NCBI GenBank assembly: GCA_030829955.1
Contig: JAURNY010000026.1
Location: forward strand, 1 to 64,000
Origin: Gammaproteobacteria bacterium
GTDB taxonomy: Bacteria; Pseudomonadota; Gammaproteobacteria; Eutrophobiales; Eutrophobiaceae
Direction of reading: 5' to 3'
Length of the DNA: 64,000 nt
Below, one piece after another: positions 18,090 through 27,492 of the stretch. Below the pieces are notes generated by a model. That model did no database searches and was not told where the DNA came from. It saw nothing but the letters and a program-made list of their open reading frames with translations. Within the stretch, counting starts at the first letter, position 1, and each line of letters begins with the position of its first letter. Made by a program: the position numbers and the translations under genes.

Positions 18090-20183
18090 CTAAACATTTC
18101 CATAGTCAACATTATTACCTACCCAGCGACGGATTAATAACTTAACGTTTTGCGGAAATTTTCTTTCCAGCATCTTCGCGCAACGTTGAATGTCAGGCAA
18201 TAATTTTACGTCACGTATTAAATCAGCGATTTGCAAAGTGGGTAATCCGGCTTGTCGCGTTCCAAGTATTTCACCTGGCCCTCTTAACTCAAGATCTTTT
18301 TCTGCAATATAGAAACCATCACTACTATAACGCATGGCTTCCAGTCTTTGCTTTGCCATGTCACTTAAAGGAGCCTGATACATTAATATACAATTACTTT
18401 TTTGGTCGCCTCGACCCACTCTACCTCTTAACTGGTGTAGTTGGGACAGTCCGAGTCTTTCAGCATTTTCTATAATCATTAAATTAGCATTGGGCACATC
18501 GACACCCACTTCAATAACTGTCGTAGCGACAAGCAAATCGATTTTTGCTTCTTTAAACTTACGCATGATACGTTCTTTCTCATCACTCTTCATGCGTCCA
18601 TGGATTAATCCAACTGAGAGATTATTTAATTTTTCAGATAATGTCTCATAGGTTGCTATAGCTGTTTCGCATTGCAGGTTTTCAGATTCTTCTATCAATG
18701 TACATACCCAGTAAACCTGTCGCTTATCCTGACAGGTATCTTCAATTCTTTCTATTATCTCTTCACGGCGTTGATTGGAAATGACACTAGTGGTTACTGC
18801 CTGTCTATTGGGTGGAAGTTCATCAATTACGGTATGGTCCAGATCGGCATAGGCTGTCATGGTGAGAGTTCTGGGAATCGGTGTTGCCGTCATAATCAGT
18901 TGATGCGGTAAATAAGTTTGATTTTGACCTTTTTCGAGCAAAGCCAAACGTTGATGAACGCCAAAGCGATGTTGTTCATCAATAATTATGAGTCCTAGTT
19001 TGCCAAATTTAACTGATTCCTGAAATAAAGCATGTGTTCCAACTACTAGTAAAGGTGTTTGAGTTGCCAGATTTTCCAATGTTTTTTCTTTTTCTGATTT
19101 CTTTAATTTGCCAGATAAAAAACAAGTGGTAATCCTAAGTGGTTCAAACCAGCTTTTAAAATTGGCATAGTGTTGTTCAGCCAATAATTCTGTCGGACTC
19201 ATGATGGCTACCTGAAATCCGCTTTCCAAAGCCTTTAAAGCGGATAGTGCCGCAACAACCGTTTTACCAGAGCCGACATCACCTTGTACCAGACGTAGCA
19301 TGGATAAGGATTGCTGCATGTCTTTTTCAATGGCGCTATAGGCATTTTGTTGTGCTTTAGTTAATTGAAAAGGCAAGGCAGCTAAAAAATCGGAGACTAA
19401 TTCCTTGCTCGCAGGGAAAGGGAATGATTGTTCTGTTCGCAATTTTTTTCTAAGTTCTAATAAACTTAATTGATGTGCTAATAATTCCTCAAATGCAAGA
19501 CGTATCTGAGCGGGATGAGCCTTCTCAAGAAGACTATTTAAGTTTGCATCCGGTGGTGGACGATGCACATAGTCCAGTGCATCAGCTAGTCGTGGCAGAT
19601 TGAGTTCATTCAATATATTATCGGGCAATAATTCATTAAGACTGGATTTATCTGCGCGCAATTTAATGAGTGCCTGCTCACTTAGATTACGGAGTCGGTT
19701 TTGTTGTAAACCTTCGGTGATAGGGTAAACAGGGGTTAATTGTTCATCTAGCAAGGGCTCATCTCCTTCGCTAATATGACGATATTCCGGATGTACAATC
19801 TCCAGACTGCCTGGCCCACGTCTTACCTGACCAAAGCAACGCAAAACTTTTCCTTCCTGCATTGCCTGTTGCTGTGATTTAGAAAAATAAAAGAAACGTA
19901 ATAATACAGCGCCTGTTCCATCAGTAATCTGGCAGAGCAGTGAGCGACGTTTACCATATTTGATTTGTGTTAATTCAATTTCACCTTGTATGTGTGCTTG
20001 CATCCCTGCTTTTAAAGCACCTATAGGTGTCAGTCTAGTTTTATCAACATAACGATATGGAAGATGAAAAAGTACGTCTTGTACCGTTCGAATTCCGATC
20101 TTAGCCAGTTTATTTTCCAGTGCCGGTCCAACGCCCGACAAAATTGATACCGGCTGTAGTATTGCAGATATATTATTATTCAC
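18090..20183 (-). CDS. recG: ATP-dependent DNA helicase RecG
   Basis: The 697-residue protein has the N-terminal wedge/OB domain and then the helicase motifs in order: Walker A GDVGSGKT (near residue 300), the motif II box DEQHRFG, the motif III text MTATPIPRT, and motif VI QLRGRVGRG. RecG regresses and remodels stalled replication forks and Holliday junctions. It belongs to the ridA-recG-ubiC-ubiA run, with short gaps throughout. Confidence 0.97.
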   Translation of the reverse strand: MNNNISAILQPVSILSGVGPALENKLAKIGIRTVQDVLFHLPYRYVDKTRLTPIGALKAGMQAHIQGEIELTQIKYGKRRSLLCQITDGTGAVLLRFFYFSKSQQQAMQEGKVLRCFGQVRRGPGSLEIVHPEYRHISEGDEPLLDEQLTPVYPITEGLQQNRLRNLSEQALIKLRADKSSLNELLPDNILNELNLPRLADALDYVHRPPPDANLNSLLEKAHPAQIRLAFEELLAHQLSLLELRKKLRTEQSFPFPASKELVSDFLAALPFQLTKAQQNAYSAIEKDMQQSLSMLRLVQGDVGSGKTVVAALSALKALESGFQVAIMSPTELLAEQHYANFKSWFEPLRITTCFLSGKLKKSEKEKTLENLATQTPLLVVGTHALFQESVKFGKLGLIIIDEQHRFGVHQRLALLEKGQNQTYLPHQLIMTATPIPRTLTMTAYADLDHTVIDELPPNRQAVTTSVISNQRREEIIERIEDTCQDKRQVYWVCTLIEESENLQCETAIATYETLSEKLNNLSVGLIHGRMKSDEKERIMRKFKEAKIDLLVATTVIEVGVDVPNANLMIIENAERLGLSQLHQLRGRVGRGDQKSNCILMYQAPLSDMAKQRLEAMRYSSDGFYIAEKDLELRGPGEILGTRQAGLPTLQIADLIRDVKLLPDIQRCAKMLERKFPQNVKLLIRRWVGNNVDYGNV

Positions 20184-20202
20184 TTAAAAGATTAAATATT
20201 GA

Positions 20203-20589
20203 TTACTCCACGAGCGTCATGATCGCATCCATTTCAACCTGAGCGCCTTTTGGCAGACTGGCAACACCGACTGCGGCCCTTGCGGGAAATGGTTCAGAAA
20301 AATACTGTGCCATTATTTCATTTATCAGAGGGAAGTAGGTTAGGTCAGTTAAAAAAATATTTAATTTGCTAATATCATCAAGCGTTCCACCAGCTGCTTT
20401 ACAAACTGATTGCAAGTTTGTGAAGACCTGATTTATCTGTGCTTGCATATCGCCCTCTACCAATTCCATTTTTTTAGGTACTAAAGGAATTTGTCCTGAT
20501 AAATAAACAGTAGATCCGACCTTTATTGCCTGGGAATAGGTGCCTATTGCCTGCGGAGCTTCACTAGTAGAGATAACTTCTTTTTTCAT
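20203..20589 (-). CDS. ridA: Enamine/imine deaminase RidA
   Basis: This 128-residue RidA/YjgF-family protein has the family motif [19 protein letters not shown] at the C-terminus, including the conserved Arg just before it (FPARAAV) that binds the carboxylate. IGTYSQAI and YLSGQIPL are at the N-terminus. It hydrolyses reactive 2-aminoacrylate from PLP enzymes. It is 22 bases downstream of spoT, a common gammaproteobacterial arrangement. Confidence 0.95.
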   Translation of the reverse strand: MKKEVISTSEAPQAIGTYSQAIKVGSTVYLSGQIPLVPKKMELVEGDMQAQINQVFTNLQSVCKAAGGTLDDISKLNIFLTDLTYFPLINEIMAQYFSEPFPARAAVGVASLPKGAQVEMDAIMTLVE

Positions 20590-20611
20590 GTCTTTCCTCT
20601 GAATTGATTAA

Positions 20612-22768
20612 CTATATTCTTGTGAGATTGGAAATACTTTTGATTAATCGTGCCTTGCGTAATACCTGAGCAAGATGCTTACGATCGCTGACCTCAATAA
20701 TAAATTTTAATGAAGTGTAACGTTCATCACTATCCTGCATATCAACATTTTCAATATTGGCACCGGCATCAGCAATAGCAGCGGCGACAGTCGCCAGAAC
20801 ACCACGTTGATTTTTGACATTCATACCAATCTTTACCTGAAAATCACGATTAATATTTTTTTCCCATTCTACTTGTATCCATTTTTCATGATGAGCCTGA
20901 TATTCAGCGATATTTTTACAGCCCTGTCTATGAACAACGATACCTCTACCTGCGGTTATAAAACCATGGATAGGATCATCAGGTAATGGGTAACAACATT
21001 TCGGGAATGTCACGACCATTCCTTCAGTTCCTGAAATGGCTAATGGCGTATGATTATATTGCTGTTCAGTTTCTTTTTTATTACTTACAACCTGTTTCAG
21101 GTTTTGCATGGATACATATTGTCTTGCAATGATTGGTGCTACACGATTGCCTAAACCGATTTCAACAAATAAATCATCTATCGATGTTAATTTATTATCT
21201 TCAAGTAAATGTTTCATATTGTCTTCAGCAATATCCTGATAGGAAATACCAAATGGTTCGAGTTCTCGATTAAGTAATCGCTTACCCAGCGATATCGCCT
21301 CATTATGTTTAATGCTTTTCAGGAAATGTCGAATCTGAGCTCTGGCCTTTGCTGAAACAACAAAACTTAACCATGCTGGATTAGGACGGCCACTCTCGGC
21401 AGTTATAACTCTTATAGTATCACCGTTATTTAAAACTGTAGTTAATGGTGCAAGTTTACGATTAATGCGCACGCCAACACAGTGATTACCAACATCAGTA
21501 TGAATTGCATAGGCAAAGTCGATTGCGGTTGCGCCACGCGGAAGTTCAATAATCTTGCCTTTAGGCGTGAATACATATACCTGTTGTGGAAATAAATCGA
21601 TCTTGACGTTTTCAAAAAATTCTTTCGGATTACCTGCTGTTTTATTCATTTCGACAATATTACGTAACCATTCTCTGGCGCGACGATGAGCGCCACTACG
21701 ATCAGAGTTTTTATTAGCCGTAGATATTTTCTTGCCTTCAGATTTATATAACCAGTGGGCAGCAATACCTACCTCAGCAACATCATTCATTTCTTGTGTT
21801 CGTATCTGTATTTCTATGGGAACACCATAGGGGCCAAATAAAACAGTATGCAAGGATTGGTAACCATTGGCTTTTGGAATGGCAATGTAATCCTTAAATC
21901 TGCCGGGAACGGGCTTATATAGATTATGTATCGTGCCAACCGTTCGATAACATGTGTCGACTTCATCAACAATGATGCGAAATGCATAAACGTCATACAC
22001 TTCACTGAATGATAAATCCTGATCACGCATCTTTTGGTAGATGCCATATAAATGTTTTTCACGGCCATAAATTCTTCCAGGAATTTTTTCCTGACGCATG
22101 CGACGTTTTAATGCAGTCCGAATTTTGGTAATGATTTCTTTACGGTTTCCTCTGGCTTTATTAATCTGCTCATACAGGATGCGATAACGCATCGGATAAA
22201 AAATAGAGAATCCCAATTCTTCCAATTCCAGACGAATAGAGTTAACACCTAATCTAAGTGCGATAGGTGCATAGACTTCCAGTGTTTCTCTGGCAATACG
22301 TCGGCGTTTATCAGGTTTTAATACATCAATTGTTCGCATGTTATGCAGTCGATCGGCAAGTTTTACTAAAATAACGCGAATATCCTGACTCATTGCCATC
22401 AGCATTTTTCTAAAGTTACTAGCCTGTGCATCAGCAAAACTTTCAAATTGAATCTTGTCCAGTTTACTTACACCATCAACCAGTTCGGCAACACCCTTGC
22501 CAAAACGCCTACGAATTTCATCTTTGGCGGTATCAGTGTCTTCGATGACATCATGCAGAATAGCCGCCATAATGGTTTGGTGATCCATATGCATATCACC
22601 AAGTATTTTTGCAACTTCCAATGGATGATGGATGTATGGCTCGCCGCTTGCTCGTTTTTGCCCTTCGTGTGCCTTGGCGCTAAATTGATAGGCATGCTGT
22701 ATTTTTTCAACCTGTTCTGGTTGAAGATAAGTTCCTATCGATTTACTGAGTTCTGCTATCGTTAACAC
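20612..22768 (-). CDS. spoT: Bifunctional (p)ppGpp synthetase/hydrolase SpoT
   Basis: The 718-residue protein has an intact N-terminal hydrolase site (HD at 72-73 and ED at 76-77 in LHDVIEDTD). A synthetase domain follows with GRFKDYIAIPKANGYQS. The TGS domain (VYVFTPKGKIIELPRGATA), the helical/zinc-finger region and a C-terminal ACT domain come next. Both catalytic sites look functional. It controls the stringent response alphabets ppGpp/pppGpp. It is separated from rpoZ by a 92-base gap with a terminator. Confidence 0.96.
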   Translation of the reverse strand: MLTIAELSKSIGTYLQPEQVEKIQHAYQFSAKAHEGQKRASGEPYIHHPLEVAKILGDMHMDHQTIMAAILHDVIEDTDTAKDEIRRRFGKGVAELVDGVSKLDKIQFESFADAQASNFRKMLMAMSQDIRVILVKLADRLHNMRTIDVLKPDKRRRIARETLEVYAPIALRLGVNSIRLELEELGFSIFYPMRYRILYEQINKARGNRKEIITKIRTALKRRMRQEKIPGRIYGREKHLYGIYQKMRDQDLSFSEVYDVYAFRIIVDEVDTCYRTVGTIHNLYKPVPGRFKDYIAIPKANGYQSLHTVLFGPYGVPIEIQIRTQEMNDVAEVGIAAHWLYKSEGKKISTANKNSDRSGAHRRAREWLRNIVEMNKTAGNPKEFFENVKIDLFPQQVYVFTPKGKIIELPRGATAIDFAYAIHTDVGNHCVGVRINRKLAPLTTVLNNGDTIRVITAESGRPNPAWLSFVVSAKARAQIRHFLKSIKHNEAISLGKRLLNRELEPFGISYQDIAEDNMKHLLEDNKLTSIDDLFVEIGLGNRVAPIIARQYVSMQNLKQVVSNKKETEQQYNHTPLAISGTEGMVVTFPKCCYPLPDDPIHGFITAGRGIVVHRQGCKNIAEYQAHHEKWIQVEWEKNINRDFQVKIGMNVKNQRGVLATVAAAIADAGANIENVDMQDSDERYTSLKFIIEVSDRKHLAQVLRKARLIKSISNLTRI

Positions 22769-22829
22769 GAATTATTCCGATCATATTGGATGACCAATAG
22801 TGTACAGCAAAGCAGGTTTAGAAAAAGCT

Positions 22830-22850
22830 CAGGGTGATAACATCACCCTG
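22830..22850 (-). terminator. Intrinsic terminator after rpoZ
   Basis: CAGGGTGAT and ATCACCCTG form a perfect nine-base stem with a three-base loop. On the minus strand it follows the rpoZ stop by 10 bases and is succeeded by AGCTTTTTC. It would reduce readthrough from gmk-rpoZ into spoT. Confidence 0.75.
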
Positions 22851-22860
22851 ATTTTATTAA

Positions 22861-23121
22861 CTATTCGTTAGCTGGGAGAACGTAATCTGAATTGTCGAAT
22901 TCTTCATCGGTATCGAATTTATTTATGATGTCGATATTGTCATTGGTAACAAGGTTATCTGCAATTTCACGGAGTGCAATTACAGTTGGTTTATCTTTGT
23001 TTTCCGGAACCAATGGTTCAGCACCCATGGCGATTTGGCGCGCGCGTTTTGTTGCCAACGTAACCAACTCATAGCGGTTTTCAACGTATTCTAGGCAGTC
23101 TTCTACAGTCAGTCTGGCCAT
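22861..23121 (-). CDS. rpoZ: RNA polymerase omega subunit
   Basis: This 86-residue protein has the omega signature [20 protein letters not shown] and [11 protein letters not shown]. Omega assists RNA polymerase assembly and forms part of a ppGpp site. Its place between gmk and spoT is standard. Confidence 0.96.
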   Translation of the reverse strand: MARLTVEDCLEYVENRYELVTLATKRARQIAMGAEPLVPENKDKPTVIALREIADNLVTNDNIDIINKFDTDEEFDNSDYVLPANE

Positions 23122-23199
23122 ATGAGTCCTCGATTAACTTATTAAAAAAATTAGAATTTTCGCAATTTCGTGCGAAGAAGGAGAACTATTGTACTGAAA

Positions 23200-23829
23200 T
23201 CAGTCTTGATGCGCCATGATTTCTGCGACAAATGATTCGTAATAGGTAGATTGTTGGCAGGCGCCCAAATTGGTTGTAGTCACAATTGCCATCAATTCTT
23301 TGAATGCCATATCAAAATCATCATTCACTATAATATAGTCATATTCTTTATAGTGAGAGATTTCGTCTTTCGCTTGTTTCATACGAAAATTAATGGTCTG
23401 AGTATCATCATGGCGACTGAGTAAACGTTCATGCAAGGCATTATAATTAGGAGGCAAAATAAAAATACCAACTGCGTTTCTTAATACGGATTTAACTTGT
23501 CTTGCACCTTGCCAATCAATTTCAAGAATAATATTTTGTCCTTGTTGCAATTTATCATCGATAGACTGTCTTGAAGTGCCATAGTAATTGTCGAATACCC
23601 TTGCATATTCAAGAAATGCATTATGATTGATCATGGCTTTGAACTTTTCTTTTTCAACAAAGAAATAGTCGTGACCATCTTTTTCACCGCTTCTCGGTTT
23701 TCGCGTTGTATAAGAAGTCGAAACAGACAAGTTATGAAGTTTGGCGACTAAAGCCTTAACCAGAGATGTTTTTCCTGCGCCAGATGGTGCGGAGATAATA
23801 AATAAACTACCTTTTTTCTGAATTGCCAT
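23200..23829 (-). CDS. gmk: Guanylate kinase
   Basis: The 209-residue protein has the P-loop SAPSGAGKTSL (residues 14-24), the GMP-binding TTRKPRSGEKDGHDYFF, and EIDWQGARQVK. It phosphorylates GMP to GDP. The ATG lies two bases after the yicC stop, giving tight coupling. Confidence 0.97.
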   Translation of the reverse strand: MAIQKKGSLFIISAPSGAGKTSLVKALVAKLHNLSVSTSYTTRKPRSGEKDGHDYFFVEKEKFKAMINHNAFLEYARVFDNYYGTSRQSIDDKLQQGQNIILEIDWQGARQVKSVLRNAVGIFILPPNYNALHERLLSRHDDTQTINFRMKQAKDEISHYKEYDYIIVNDDFDMAFKELMAIVTTTNLGACQQSTYYESFVAEIMAHQD

Positions 23830-23831
23830 AA

Positions 23832-24698
23832 TTATTCAATATTTTGAATTTGTTCACGCATTTGTTCGATTAATACTTTGAGATCCACAGAGGAATTACT
23901 GGTATCCAGATGAGCTGATTTGGAGCCTAGCGTATTTGCCTCTCGATTCAATTCCTGCATAAGAAAGTCCAGACGCCTGCCAATAGGTCCTGATTGATTC
24001 AAGACATGTTCAACTTCTTCCACATGAGCTTTTAGTCGATCCATCTCTTCAGCTACATCCATTTTTTGTATTAGCAACAATATTTCCTGTTCCAGACGAT
24101 CATTATCTATTTCACTAACTAATTCCTGAATACGCTGTCGATATTTTTCGCGTTGTGCCTCGATAATCTCAGGCATTATGTGATGTACTTTAGAAACGAT
24201 AGATTTAATTTTCTGAGTGCGTTCAGTGATCATGTTTTTTATCTTTGCACCTTCACGTTGACGATTGTCGATCACCGCATCCAATGTTGTTTCTATAAGC
24301 CCGAGTATTTCTTTGTTGATAGCATCCAGATCGGGAATTTCTCTATCCATCACGCCGGGCCAGCGTAGTAAATCTACCGGATTAATCGTCGCCGGATTTT
24401 TTAATTGTTCATTTGTTGATTCGACAGCATCTATCAGTTTTTGTAATAGTGTTTGGTTGACAGGCATGTTTTCATTGATAGCTTTATTTAAATCAAGTCT
24501 GATATTGCAATCCACCTTGCCACGGTTCAGTTTTGCTGAAATACAATCACGTATAGTTTGTTCCAGTGCTCGACATTCTTCCGGCATACGTATCGACATT
24601 TCCAGATAACGATGATTTACACTGCGAATTTCGCAACTTGCACGTCCGAACTGATTGGTATTTTCTGCGCGACCATAGGCCGTCATGCTTGAGACCAT
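23832..24698 (-). CDS. yicC: YicC-family endoribonuclease
   Basis: This 288-residue protein begins with the family signature MVSSMTAYGRAE and includes EIRSVNHRYLEM. It ends in the DUF1732 region (EELDRLKAHVEHV-like, GRRLDFLMQELNREANTLGSKS). YicC members are recently described as endoribonucleases. It is divergent from rph across 103 bases, the classic gammaproteobacterial arrangement. Confidence 0.95.
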   Translation of the reverse strand: MVSSMTAYGRAENTNQFGRASCEIRSVNHRYLEMSIRMPEECRALEQTIRDCISAKLNRGKVDCNIRLDLNKAINENMPVNQTLLQKLIDAVESTNEQLKNPATINPVDLLRWPGVMDREIPDLDAINKEILGLIETTLDAVIDNRQREGAKIKNMITERTQKIKSIVSKVHHIMPEIIEAQREKYRQRIQELVSEIDNDRLEQEILLLIQKMDVAEEMDRLKAHVEEVEHVLNQSGPIGRRLDFLMQELNREANTLGSKSAHLDTSNSSVDLKVLIEQMREQIQNIE

Positions 24699-24801
24699 TG
24701 CTTTTCCTATAATTTGAATAAAGTGCCAATACTATCGTTTAAGAGCATAACTGAAAACACGTAAATTATTTTCTGTATAATGCCAGAATTTTCAGGAGAA
24801 G

Positions 24802-25524
24802 ATGATGCGTCCTAGCAAGCGAAATCCGGATGAATTACGACCGGTGAAGATTACACGCAATTATACTTGTCATGCCGAAGGTTCGGTGTTGATTGAATTT
24901 GGTAACACCAAAGTGATTTGCAATGCCAGTTTCGATAATACCGTACCAGGTTTTTTACGAGGCAAAGACTCAGGCTGGGTGACTGCAGAATATGGCATGC
25001 TTCCCCGTTCTACTAATAGTCGTATGCGCCGTGAAGCAACCCAAAGTAAACAGGGCGGACGTACTATGGAGATTCAACGGTTAATAGGTCGTTCACTAAG
25101 AGCGATTATTGATCTGTCGAAACTGGGTGAGAACACAATTATCGTTGATTGTGATGTAATTCAGGCCGATGGTGGAACACGCACCGCATCTATTACAGGT
25201 GCGTATGTTGCTGTGGCTGATGCAATCCAACATGCACTTGATAATAAACTGATTGAACAGAGCCCATTATTAGCCAATGTTGCCTCGGTATCAGTTGGTA
25301 TTCACCAGCAAACGCCGATACTGGATTTGGACTACGCGGAAGATTCAACAGCAGAAACTGATATGAATGTAGTGATGAATAGTGATGGTCAGTTTATTGA
25401 AGTGCAGGGTACAGCAGAAGGTCATCCATTTTCAGTCGATGAATTGAATCAGATGTTGGCGTTGGCAAAAAAAGGTATTGAAGAATTATTTACAGCACAG
25501 CAGCAGGCATTACAAAGTAAATGA
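24802..25524 (+). CDS. rph: Ribonuclease PH
   Basis: This 240-residue phosphorolytic exoribonuclease has [15 protein letters not shown] at the start, the phosphate-binding [20 protein letters not shown] region, and [14 protein letters not shown]. It trims tRNA 3' ends. A strong ribosome site (AGGAGAAG) precedes the ATG. Its stop overlaps the rdgB start by four bases. Confidence 0.97.
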   Translation: MMRPSKRNPDELRPVKITRNYTCHAEGSVLIEFGNTKVICNASFDNTVPGFLRGKDSGWVTAEYGMLPRSTNSRMRREATQSKQGGRTMEIQRLIGRSLRAIIDLSKLGENTIIVDCDVIQADGGTRTASITGAYVAVADAIQHALDNKLIEQSPLLANVASVSVGIHQQTPILDLDYAEDSTAETDMNVVMNSDGQFIEVQGTAEGHPFSVDELNQMLALAKKGIEELFTAQQQALQSK

Positions 25525-26123
25525 GTGATAAGGAAATTGTACTCGCAAGCAATAATGCCGGTAAGGTAAAAGAGATTAATGCCCTACTGGCTTCTCATGA
25601 ACTAACCGTTATTCCGCAGCAAGACTTTAATGTAGAAGATGCGATTGAAAACGGCTTGAGTTTTATCGAAAATGCAATTATCAAGGCGAGACACGCTGCG
25701 CGCAAGACTTCATTACCTTCGATAGCTGATGACTCAGGTCTAGAGGTTGGTGCATTAAACGGTCAGCCCGGTATTTATTCTGCCCGATATGCTGGTGCAG
25801 GCGCATCGGATGAAACAAACCTGCAAAAACTAATTAATGAAATAAAGAATGTTTCAGAAACAAAGCGTTATGCGCGTTTTGTTTGTGTCATGGTTTATGT
25901 CAGGCATGCAAATGATCCTGTACCGATTATCAGTCAAGGCTTCTGGGAGGGTGAAATAATTGACGAACCAAGAGGGGAAAACGGTTTTGGTTATGATCCC
26001 ATATTTTTTTTACCGGATAGAGGGTGTACGTCAGCTGAACTCGAGTCTAATGTCAAAAATAAATTGAGTCACCGTGGGCAGGCACTACGTGGGCTTGTTT
26101 CAGAGATTATTAAATTATTGTAG
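25521..26123 (+). CDS. rdgB: dITP/XTP pyrophosphatase (RdgB/HAM1)
   Basis: The 200-residue protein has the HAM1 motifs [12 protein letters not shown] at the N-terminus, [23 protein letters not shown], and [11 protein letters not shown]. It removes deaminated purine nucleotides (dITP, XTP) from the pool. It is coupled to rph. In many relatives hemW comes next; here an RND pair intervenes. Confidence 0.96.
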   Translation: MSDKEIVLASNNAGKVKEINALLASHELTVIPQQDFNVEDAIENGLSFIENAIIKARHAARKTSLPSIADDSGLEVGALNGQPGIYSARYAGAGASDETNLQKLINEIKNVSETKRYARFVCVMVYVRHANDPVPIISQGFWEGEIIDEPRGENGFGYDPIFFLPDRGCTSAELESNVKNKLSHRGQALRGLVSEIIKLL

Positions 26124-26362
26124 AACACCCTCCAAATTCATCCATGAGCTGAGAAAGTTTAAGCAGTGCCGCCTCCGTTCCAATATTCCGTGACCTGCAT
26201 ATTAAGTAGCTTATATCGAAAATATGACATGATAGTGAAAGTAATATTGCACTATGATTTTTAATGAATGTCTTGATAATTAAGCGCAAAATAATGCTTT
26301 AATGAGATTATCCACCATTCATCGGGTCACAATAATGATAATAGCCGGTTCAAATAATCAAA

Positions 26363-27487
26363 ATGCGTGTATTCATCAAAATAATTAGAAGAAAGATCCC
26401 ATTTGCATTCCAGTTGACATGTTGTTTAATCATCCTGTCACCTTTCAATACGGTTGCGAATGAAACAATTACACCTGTCAGCGTAGTTACCGCTAAAACT
26501 GGAGAAATAAGACAGGAAGTTCCGCTCATCGGCACGGTTACCAGTCCCAGAATATCCATGATCTCTCCCAAATACGCTGGGTATATTGAAACTATATTTA
26601 TGGATGAAGGAGACATTGTTAAAAAGGGTGATGTATTGCTCTCTCTGGATAAACAACTGGCCAAGATTGAGGTCGCCAGGGTTCAGGCGCAATTGCAAGA
26701 GGCATTGGTACAGGTAAGAGAGTATGAGCGGCAACGGGATGAAGCAGAAGAACTGGTGCGGAAGAAACATATTGCCGCAACTACATTTGAAGGCGCTCAG
26801 GCGCAAGTCGATATTGGTAACGCCGTTGTAAAACGTTTAAGAGCCGAGTTACAGCGGCAACAGGTAATCGTTGAACGACATCATGTCTACGCACCATTTG
26901 ATGGTGTAGTTGTACAAAAGCTGATCGAAATTGGTCAATGGGTCGATAGCAATCGTTCTTTGTACGAACTGGTCGAATTGAATCCCTTACGTATTGAAGT
27001 TCCTGTTCCGCAGTTTTATTTCAATCGTGTTATTGCAAGTACATCAGTAAAGATTCGCTATGACGCAATCCCGGATGAAACGTTCACAGCTTCAATCAGT
27101 AAACTGATCCCGGTAAGTGACAATACGGCAAGAACATTTACTATTTTTATCGAGGTTGATAATGAAAAATTAATGATTACTCCGGGAATGTCAGCACGCG
27201 TGATATTGCAAATAGGTGAAGCTATAAAATCAACATCATTGTTAATCCCCAGGGATGCAATTGTGCAACAGCCTGATGGTAGAAAATCTGTATGGGTGGT
27301 GACAGGAGAAAATAACGAAATTACTGCAAGACCGGTTGACGTAAAAACCGGAAAAAATGTCAGCAATAATGTTGAAATCACACAAGGTGATTTGACAGAT
27401 GGTGACGTCATTATTGTTAAGGGTAATGAGTTATTACAACCCGGGCAAAACGTTAATGTTATTGAAAGTCTGGATTACTCGCTTTAA
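26363..27487 (+). CDS. RND efflux periplasmic adaptor (membrane fusion protein)
   Basis: This 374-residue protein has a signal peptide (about residues 1-31), a lipoyl-like half (GYIETIFMDEGDIVKKGDVLLSLD), a coiled-coil hairpin (about 100-165), and the second lipoyl half (APFDGVVVQKLIEIGQWV). A beta-barrel domain follows. It bridges the inner-membrane RND pump at 27493 to an outer-membrane channel, for which no gene is present here. It starts 239 bases after rdgB. The substrate is unknown. Confidence 0.9.
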   Translation: MRVFIKIIRRKIPFAFQLTCCLIILSPFNTVANETITPVSVVTAKTGEIRQEVPLIGTVTSPRISMISPKYAGYIETIFMDEGDIVKKGDVLLSLDKQLAKIEVARVQAQLQEALVQVREYERQRDEAEELVRKKHIAATTFEGAQAQVDIGNAVVKRLRAELQRQQVIVERHHVYAPFDGVVVQKLIEIGQWVDSNRSLYELVELNPLRIEVPVPQFYFNRVIASTSVKIRYDAIPDETFTASISKLIPVSDNTARTFTIFIEVDNEKLMITPGMSARVILQIGEAIKSTSLLIPRDAIVQQPDGRKSVWVVTGENNEITARPVDVKTGKNVSNNVEITQGDLTDGDVIIVKGNELLQPGQNVNVIESLDYSL

Positions 27488-27492
27488 GTCAT